NCBI GenBank assembly: GCA_029378245.1
Contig: JARKIF010000118.1
Location: forward strand, 1-64,000
Source: Roridomyces roridus
Lineage: Eukaryota; Basidiomycota; Agaricomycetes; Agaricales; Mycenaceae
Length of the DNA: 64,000 bases
Direction of reading: 5' to 3'
Shown: positions 57,601 to 64,000 of the stretch, piece by piece
Numbering within the stretch: the stretch's first letter is position 1
Layout of the letters: every line of letters begins with the position of its first letter
Position numbers and translations under genes: made by a program
The notes under the pieces: model-generated
What the model was told of the DNA's origin: nothing
The model's database searches: none
What the model saw: the letters and a program-made list of their open reading frames with translations, nothing else

Positions 57601-58235
57601 GTACGCACATCTGTATGTGTACGATTAATTGCGGCTCTGAGATGAGATGTGGGCATACCTTTGAATTGGTGTGATTGTGGACTTCCCACATACCACATGT
57701 GTTTTACTCGAGGACGACACGGCTCTCCGAGTGGCGCTAGGAATACCCACGGCCGCGGCGTGAACGCCCGGCGCCGGCAACGTTTTGGTCCCCAAGTCTC
57801 GATCCAATGCGAGTCGCTGAGCCGACTAACCAAAGGAGGTTAGTCTACGGAGAGAGAGACGCCGAACACCTGCCAATCATTGTCAACGGCGACTCGAAGT
57901 TGGCAGCAGCAGAAAGTAGGAAGACAGCGTCGAAGTGTAGCACGGGCGGAGAGACCTTGGACGAAGATGAGAGTCGACTGCCAAAAGCGGAGACATAAAA
58001 TCCCTGCGCTAGAGCTTGAAGGTGGTCGCAGGCCTCTGGCAGCCACGCCAGGACATTCCTGAGATTGTTGATTGAGACGTGGTACTACTTACTGCAACTT
58101 GAGCACATGCCGGTGTCACGAGAGCGAGCCAAATGCTTCCACTTCCACGCTCGAGCATGTCATTCGCAGCCTAGAGAATCTACCACGGCACCTCTCGTGT
58201 GATGAAATCTAGTCAAGCAAAGTTAACCGATGCGT
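54624..58235. other. 3.6-kb gene-poor region
   Basis: No gene was recognised. It contains the 158-bp tandem repeat array (56489-56890) and, right after it, the palindrome ATCAGTGATC-AATC-GATCACTGAT at about 56898-56921. Other short frames lack motifs. Confidence 0.4.
56489..56890. repeat. Tandem repeat, about 158 bp, 2.5 copies
   Basis: Units start at about 56489, 56647 and 56806 (partial). Shared phrases include AGCTATCCAAAGGACC, GATTCGGATATTCGGGACTC, GTCTTCGTGTGCG and TTCTTGGTTGACAGCCCAAG. Divergence between copies is modest and the third copy is truncated. Function is unknown; it may be a minisatellite or part of a larger element. Confidence 0.85.
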
Positions 58236-59342
58236 GTCTGAGTCTCAAATGAAACATCGACTCACTCCACTCCAAACATACACAGGAATCTTGCTCCGGG
58301 GAAAGTACTCCTCAACAACTTGGGGCAGCTGCGTCCACTGCATCGTATCTAGATTCTACACCATCTTCAAGTTCGAAATTCCTCGTGAGGGGTGGATATA
58401 TCGCTATCGAGGCCGGCAAACTTATATGGGGTCGTCCTCTTCCTCGGATTCAGTTACGCGGATGCGGATAACTCGAAGGAGGTGTATCGACAGCAGGTCC
58501 GCGTCGCCCTCGCCCTCGTAGTCCACATCGAGCTGAACAACTCGTTCGAATACGGAGAGATCCACTGCTTCACTTATACCCAACTATGGAAAAGTGAACG
58601 TTTGCTCGCAAATGGAATTGAAGAAGCAACTCACAATCGCATGATCAATACTCGCCAACTCCACATGCTGCACGCTGCACTCGAATCTCAACGCCCTCAG
58701 CCCAGAAACTGAGAACTCGAACGGAGGACTGTCGAGCCACCACTGTACCTTCCCGCAATTGCGTGCAGTCAAAGGTCAATGCGAACGGGATGACGAGTGA
58801 ACGAGGGTGAACAGTCGGGGGAACGACACTTTGGACAGTTTGGTGAGCATTTCGGCGTCAAAGACAAGTTCCAACGCGATGTAGAGATCCGCGATAAGAG
58901 CAGGGAGGTACGGTGAGCCCTCGAGCAGATGAGCCAATCGAAGACAGTTTCGACAGTTTGTTGAGGATTTCGGCGTCAAAGACTCCCAAGTTCCAACGCG
59001 ATGTAGAGATCCGCGATAAGGAGAGAGGTGCGGTGAGCCCTCGAGCAGATCAGTCAATGAAGGAACAGCGTGGCTGCTGAGGCTGCCGATGTAGTTCAGG
59101 GATATTTCGTAGAAGAGCTGGATGTCGATTGCGCTGGATAAGTAGACGGTGACCAGTGGCAGATAGACCCAAGAGCGGGAAACAAGGACGCAGAGGCAGA
59201 GATCTTCGCGTGTATGCAGGATGCCGATCGTGATTCGTGTGGTGGAGTGGTGAGTGTAAGTGGATTCACAGACATGAGGGCAAGCCGCAAGACAAGTCAG
59301 TGGTGGAAGATCAAGATAAGGCGGAATATCACGAACAAACAA
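58236..59342 (-). pseudogene. Decayed F-box/LRR-like gene with internal duplication
   Basis: Minus-strand pieces resemble F-box/LRR proteins: DLCLCVLVSRSWVYLPLVTVYL, VPSLTDLLEGSPHLSPL, IADLYIALELVFDAEMLTKL, LTFDCTQLREGTV, MQWTQLPQVVEEYFPRS. There is no ATG at the expected start. A roughly 112-bp segment is tandemly duplicated (58825-58935 and 58938-59052), which shifts one copy out of frame, and at least one more frame change is needed near 58785. It is best read as a relic. Confidence 0.5.
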
Positions 59343-59378
59343 AGAGAAAAAAGTTGTAAGCTTACAAGCGCACCAAGT

Positions 59379-59421
59379 GCCTCAATCCGGGCTCGAACCG
59401 GAAGCACTAAACCATCGAGGC
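59379..59421 (-). other. 43-nt tRNA-like fold without an anticodon arm
   Basis: Minus-strand sequence GCCTCGA ... TTGAGGC forms a 7-bp acceptor-like stem (one G-T pair). Inside it TCCGG-TTCGAGC-CCGGA is a perfect T-arm, and TGGTTTAGTG resembles box A. Only 12 nt lie between the acceptor and T-arm, so D and anticodon arms are absent or fused. It cannot decode. It may be a deleted tRNA, a SINE head, or chance. Confidence 0.5.
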
Positions 59422-59582
59422 CAACCGACGGTAAGAGTCGTACTGTCATGGTCCTCCGAGTCGTCAGTACGAGGAACTGGTCTTTGACTCAATGCTACAT
59501 TCAATGCATGGTCCATGGACCTATAACATCGACACTAAATACGAAAAATCCAAGTCCTCAATTGGTCCTCGAACCGTCTTGT

Positions 59583-61367
59583 CTACCGATGTCCATGTCC
59601 ATGCACGTGCGGAGACCCCGGTGACGGATACGCTGCTGCCGCCGCTGCCGCATACGGGTACGGGTACGGGTACGCATATGCCAACCCCGGACTCGCCATA
59701 CCCATACCCATCTGCATGTACACCGGCGCCAGCAACTGAGGGCTCCCAGACCTCTTACTCCCAGACCTCTTACTCCCACTCCCCGAGCCCGAGCCCGAGC
59801 CCGAGCCCGACCCTGACCCAGCCGTGGCACCAGATCCATCGTGCCCCGGCATCCCCATCCCCATGGCCGGCGGGGTAGGACTCCCAGTGAAAGCCGTAGA
59901 CTGCGGCGAGGCTTGGATAACGTAGACGGGAGCAGGAGGAGGTCCGGGTAGGAAAGTCTGAGGCGGACCTGATCGACGGTGATGACGAGAATGTGTATGC
60001 GTATGATGAGCCCTCGGACGCGGCGAAGAACGTCGGCGGGGAGAAGATGGACGCCGATTCCCATTTGGCGCAGGGGGCTGATGCGGGGGTGAGGGTGAGA
60101 ACGCCGTGCAAGGAGCGTACGCCACGGGAATACCGTAGGCGACAGACGGTGTGCCTGGACTTGCACTTTCAGGCACCGGCTCACGATGATGTGTCCTGTG
60201 ACGTCGACGTCGACGGTGATTGTCAATGTCCTCGCTTGCTGGGGACATGGGAGCGCGCTCAGCACGATCGACAGCAGCGTCCACGGGAGGCGCAGGCTGG
60301 TACCACGACACCCCTACCCTCGGCTTACTCTTGGGCCTATAATCCACCGCAATCCGGTCCGTCGCCACCCACGGGAGCACATGCAGCGCATTGAAGAATC
60401 GATGAAAGCCGCTAAACTCATTGGAGAAGGACGGGGACTCGGTGCTAAAGGACCCCGAGGAGATCGTGGTACCGCTGCGAGCTTGGTCGTGGGCAGACAT
60501 ACGCCGATAGTCATCCGCAGGCAGGGGATGGGCGTGTACTGACACAGGCTCGTCACCATCGAGCTGAGGCGCGGCAAGACCGTGATCTTCCGCGCGGCTG
60601 GGGTGTGGTGAGGGAGCAGGAGGCGAGATTGGATGATGACTGCTGGGTGTGACATCGCGATCGTATGGATTTTCGAGCGGCGGTTCGTAGGGAGTGTCCG
60701 GAGGACTCTGTGGGAGATCCCCAGGCATGCCCTCGCCCTCGTCTGGATGCAGGACGACAGGGGTGACCACCTGCTGCACATCCTCCGCCGGCGGGTCAAG
60801 GCGAAAGCTTGGATGCCGAGGACGAGTATCCAGGAAATGCACATTCGCCTCGGGGACAACGGGTGTAGGCGGATTGGAGACGTAGCGCGGGAGCGTATTG
60901 CCCGACATGTCCGTCTCCCCATCAGTCTGCTCCGTCCCCAGCGTCCCCCGCCGAGCCCGTCGTGTCCGTACCAACGCTCTTGGCAGTCGCCTCAGCCCGT
61001 TGACAAACCCACCCACGAAACCCTTCTCCCTTGCTTTAGCACCTCTGCCCGTCGTCCACTGATAACCCAGCGCCGCCTCGGCCTCCCCAGGAGTCGGCAC
61101 CTCCATATGCTCCCCGTCCGTCGAGTCCAGAACGCCGATGCGTCGTGGAGGCTCGGGAAGCGGGCGTGCGGTGAGCTGCGACACAGGCTCCGGCAGGGGG
61201 ATGGGCTCGACGGGGGGTGGGGGCGGACTCTGCTGATTCATGAGAACCCACGATCGAGTGCTTGCTGCCGCGCTCGAGATGCGAGAGGGTCGACGGGAGG
61301 CGGTGTCGAGCGGGTTTACAGGCTCGAGGTCACGGGCGGAAGGAGCACGATATTCGGTGTCGGCCAT
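59583..61367 (-). CDS. Low-complexity Pro/Ser-rich basidiomycete protein
   Basis: A single exon of 594 residues, MADTEYRAPSARDLEPVNPL to the stop. Conserved-looking parts are EKGFVGGFVNGLRRLPRALV and FHRFFNALHVLPWVATDRIA with DYRPKSKPRVGVSWYQ; the rest is disordered, rich in Pro, Ser, Arg and His. Near the end a (Ser-Gly)n run comes from a CCGAGC-type microsatellite at about 59780-59815, followed by repeats of SGSKR and Tyr/Pro/Ala runs (AYPYPYPYAAAAAAAYP). It has no membrane helix or signal peptide. Similar proteins occur in Agaricomycetes; the function is unknown. Confidence 0.75.
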   Translation of the reverse strand: MADTEYRAPSARDLEPVNPLDTASRRPSRISSAAASTRSWVLMNQQSPPPPPVEPIPLPEPVSQLTARPLPEPPRRIGVLDSTDGEHMEVPTPGEAEAALGYQWTTGRGAKAREKGFVGGFVNGLRRLPRALVRTRRARRGTLGTEQTDGETDMSGNTLPRYVSNPPTPVVPEANVHFLDTRPRHPSFRLDPPAEDVQQVVTPVVLHPDEGEGMPGDLPQSPPDTPYEPPLENPYDRDVTPSSHHPISPPAPSPHPSRAEDHGLAAPQLDGDEPVSVHAHPLPADDYRRMSAHDQARSGTTISSGSFSTESPSFSNEFSGFHRFFNALHVLPWVATDRIAVDYRPKSKPRVGVSWYQPAPPVDAAVDRAERAPMSPASEDIDNHRRRRRHRTHHREPVPESASPGTPSVAYGIPVAYAPCTAFSPSPPHQPPAPNGNRRPSSPRRRSSPRPRAHHTHTHSRHHRRSGPPQTFLPGPPPAPVYVIQASPQSTAFTGSPTPPAMGMGMPGHDGSGATAGSGSGSGSGSGSGSGSKRSGSKRSGSPQLLAPVYMQMGMGMASPGLAYAYPYPYPYAAAAAAAYPSPGSPHVHGHGHR

Positions 61368-63055
61368 GTGAGTAGGGGTAGCTGGGAGGGATGGACTTCA
61401 TATTCAAGTGTCTTCATGACGGAGAGTGGACACGTGTTTTGAGGGAGAGTAGATACGCGAGGAAGGAGCGAGGAAGAGGAGGCGAGGGAGCGTCGCGGAA
61501 GCTGGAGGCAAGCGTTTGACACCAAGCGCTGCTGAGACAGTCGTGCCTTACTCGGTAAAGCTCCTAGCTGCGCCCATACTCAGAGGTGTTTGCCGAGGGC
61601 CAGAACCACGGAAGAGAGCGGGATGCTGAGCATACGAGTATCGTGGGGCTCAGAGGAGGGATGTAGAGCTATATGAAGATGGACTGAGACGTGTGCAGAG
61701 CGGGGGAGACCTCGTGACGCACCTCAAGCCCGAGACCGACGACAAGGCTACGAGGCTAGAACAAGCTGCAGGCAGAACTAACGGTGGGGAAAGTCGATGA
61801 GGCGGCTGAGCGTCGGTCGAGCTACGTGTCTTCCGCTCTCAAGGCAGGCTCGTGCGATATGAAAAAAGGCATCCAGCGTTAGCGCTATCCAAATTCGTCT
61901 GAGATCGCAAAATGCATGAAAAGAAGGGACGTACCATGGCAATCCATATCACCACCCAGCACTTCTCAACTCCCATTAAGCAGACGAAACTGGAGAATCA
62001 GAATCAGCCTGAAGCTTTTGTGGATAAGAGGGCCACTCACTGCACGCACGCCTACACCGATGGCAGGATATTCTGGGAGACTTGAAAGAAGGAGATATCC
62101 AACGCAAATATCCAGGGAGGAATTGCCAAGAGGTGCGGTGCTTGAGTGAGTAGGTGGTGGTCGTTTGGTCAAGAGTTGTTTGTTTGGCTTTTTGATCCGA
62201 CTTCCTCTCCTACTCCGACTCCTCGTCTTGCTCTGCGACGTCAATGCACGCCGCTTTCATGGCTACCCTGGAGCAGAGGGGACCTTGGTCTAGGAATCTT
62301 AATTGTCCTATAGGTTGACTTGGTGAAATCTCCCAGACACCCCACCACGTCATTGACAAAATCCGCTACTTTGCCGCTACTTGCTTCCTTTTCCCTCTTT
62401 GGCTCATCTGATAGTCCTCAGAACAGGTCCTTCGGCCACCTGGGGTCCTGATTGCCCGTGACTTGTCCCTTGACTTTGACTCAACTGACTTGTTGACGAA
62501 GAGCTAGCTAACTCTGAACTGCTCCGGGCCTCGGAGGCTTGCTACTTATGTGACAATGTCTCCTTGTCGTACTTTCACCTTAGTACCCAACTCAACCTAA
62601 CCTCACGGCGGTCAACCGCCCACGCACGCCATCTTCGCGTGCGCCGGTTGTTGCCTGCCGTGTCCAGCCTCCAACGGTCCATCGTAGAATCTGAATACTA
62701 TTCTTTGCATTGCCTGATGCACCCTTGCCTCTCACGGTTTGCGCCCACCGCCTTGCACGCAACGGCTCACCGGCAAAATCTCGGTTTGACGGTACTCGCT
62801 CCGTGCGGTTTCACAACACGTATGTAGACTCCGCTGGATTGTACTTTCTGATTTTGTCTCGCGCCTGGCTTCTCTACTGTGCACACGCATGATCGGTACC
62901 CGTCTTCCCATGTCTCTATAGCTGCGGTCAATGATCGGCCCGTGACTTCCCGATTGATTGCTTCGAGGGAAATGTGCTGTATGGTAATGCAGTGCCTCTC
63001 GTCTTCTTTTCTCTCACCACCATCCTCGATCTCGCATCCACATATCCCTCTGCGA
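61368..63055. other. Intergenic, no gene seen
   Basis: No supported coding region on either strand. The last 150 bp are a CT-rich leader (CTTTTCTCTCACCACCATCC) typical of a fungal core promoter before the ATG at 63056. Confidence 0.4.
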
Positions 63056-64000
63056 ATGGCCGAGGTTGCTCTGGGACTCGTCGGCGCAGCCGCTACAGTC
63101 GGAGGCGCAGCCGCTACAGTCGGAGGCGCAGCGCTCCAGGCTGCATCAGGCTTCGTGGGACGCCACGAGAGTGGGCATCAGCAAGAAATCATGGAGACCG
63201 AGAGGAACACGAGGGCCTTCAGGGAGAACCTCGATCGCGCGGGAGGAGATGTTACGCAGGAGGAGGAGAGGGATTTCCAAAGGAGCAGAGACGAGTACGT
63301 GCATCTCTCCCTTGCATACAATTCATTCACTGATCATATCTGAAGGGCTGTGTCCAACGCGGGCTACTACTACGAGAGCATTATGAACTATAAGAAAGCC
63401 TCGTGGGGCAATCCGGTGAAGAAGCTGAAGAAAAAGAACGACGTCAGAAGATGGAAGAACCTGACACGCCAATCGAATCACTCGTTGAGGAGTATCAACG
63501 AGGTGCGTTATGTCCACCCAGCTGGCAGAAATCTGAGCAATGTCCAGTCCATTTGCTCAGGTTCCGACACGTCCTCAGTCACTGCATCTTCTGGCTCCCC
63601 TCCGGGATCCAATCTCGCTGGAGAGGAAATCCAGGACTGGGCAAATGATGTATATGACGAGTATGATCCGGTCGACGACCATTATCCCACTGACGCAGGA
63701 GGGGGAGCAAATGTGAAGGCCCAGGTTCTTGAAATCATCCAGATGCTTGATTCCAAACGCGATATGGGAAGGTCCGACCTAGCTGACGATCGTAGGTTTT
63801 CTCTATGCCATAGGGCTTGGGTCCTACTCATTTGCTCCGAGCGATCTTTTGTCGGATGATAGAAAGGCAAATACCCCAAATGTTCAACTTCCTCGACGAC
63901 AGCGATGATGAACTTCGAGAGGCTTCCACTGAGGTTTTGGATAGGTTGGCCAACAATCGTAAGATTTCTGATGCTAGAGTTATGCTGCTCATACTTACGT
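63056..64000 (+). CDS. Glycine-zipper/HEAT-like protein, 5' part only
   Basis: The gene starts at 63056 and runs off the window. The N-terminus MAEVALGLVGAAATVGGAAA is hydrophobic with regularly spaced glycines; it is encoded by a 21-bp tandem repeat (63083-63124). A charged helical region follows (QQEIMETERNTRAFRENLDR, EEERDFQRSRDE), an intron at about 63295-63343, then AVSNAGYYYESIMNYKKASW and KKLKKKNDVRRWKN. After an acidic linker a second intron (63791-63871) leads to MFNFLDDSDDELREASTEVL, which resembles a HEAT/ARM repeat helix pair, and a third intron starts after LANN at about 63960. Function is not assignable; membrane association of the N-terminus is a guess. Confidence 0.65.

Noticed and set aside
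59583..60265. Alternative 235-residue minus-strand frame over the low-complexity gene
   Set aside because: It is an Arg-rich shadow of the Gly/Ser and Pro-rich coding frame.

Overview
The window looks like nuclear DNA from a plant-litter or wood-decaying mushroom-forming fungus (Basidiomycota, Agaricomycetes). The evidence is many 45-60 nt introns, a class II heme peroxidase beside a glyoxal-oxidase-type copper radical oxidase, families typical of these fungi (DUF6533, DUF6699, F-box/LRR proteins, Zn2Cys6 factors), and abundant transposon debris. No rRNA, CRISPR array or complete tRNA was found.

Layout. 0-10 kb: a PL1 pectate-lyase-like gene broken by about six one-base shifts (520-1637, -), a NAD(P)-binding epimerase-like protein (2906-3984, -), a secreted class II peroxidase with 11 exons (5996-7638, +) and a DHA2-type MFS transporter (8314-10215, +). 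10-17.4 kb: two tandem paralogs of an unrecognised family (10508-11394 and 12534-13785, +), the second with a small MITE in its promoter, then an intact F-box gene (13917-15145, -) and a copper radical oxidase (15344-17369, -). 19-33 kb is the transposon-rich core. An F-box gene (19392-23100, +) is split by a 2.1 kb poly(A)-tailed insertion; a DUF6533 membrane protein lies at 25302-26880 (-); and a second copy of the 13.7-15.2 kb F-box segment (27706-32687) is shattered by three insertions, one of them holding a solo LTR and one a hAT-like non-autonomous element. 33-42 kb: a DUF6699 protein, a large protein with an NLR-like N-terminal region, an EF-hand-like loop and ZZ-like zinc fingers (35104-39646, +), and a secreted six-hairpin glycosidase-like protein (40065-41433, -). 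46.6-49.9 kb: a structurally complete hAT transposon. 51-54.6 kb: two tail-to-tail Zn2Cys6 regulator paralogs. 58-61.4 kb: a decayed F-box fragment and a long low-complexity protein. The window ends inside a gene with a glycine-zipper-like N-terminus and a possible HEAT repeat (63056-).

Functional themes. The copper radical oxidase can supply H2O2 to the peroxidase, and the PL1 relic and six-hairpin protein fit breakdown of pectin-type polymers; this is inference from families and position. The strongest structural results are the insertions with readable junctions: the F-box split, the complete hAT, the solo LTR, the 984 bp element, the MITE and a tiny poly(A) retroinsertion. The most interesting protein is the NLR-N-terminus/EF-hand/ZZ fusion.
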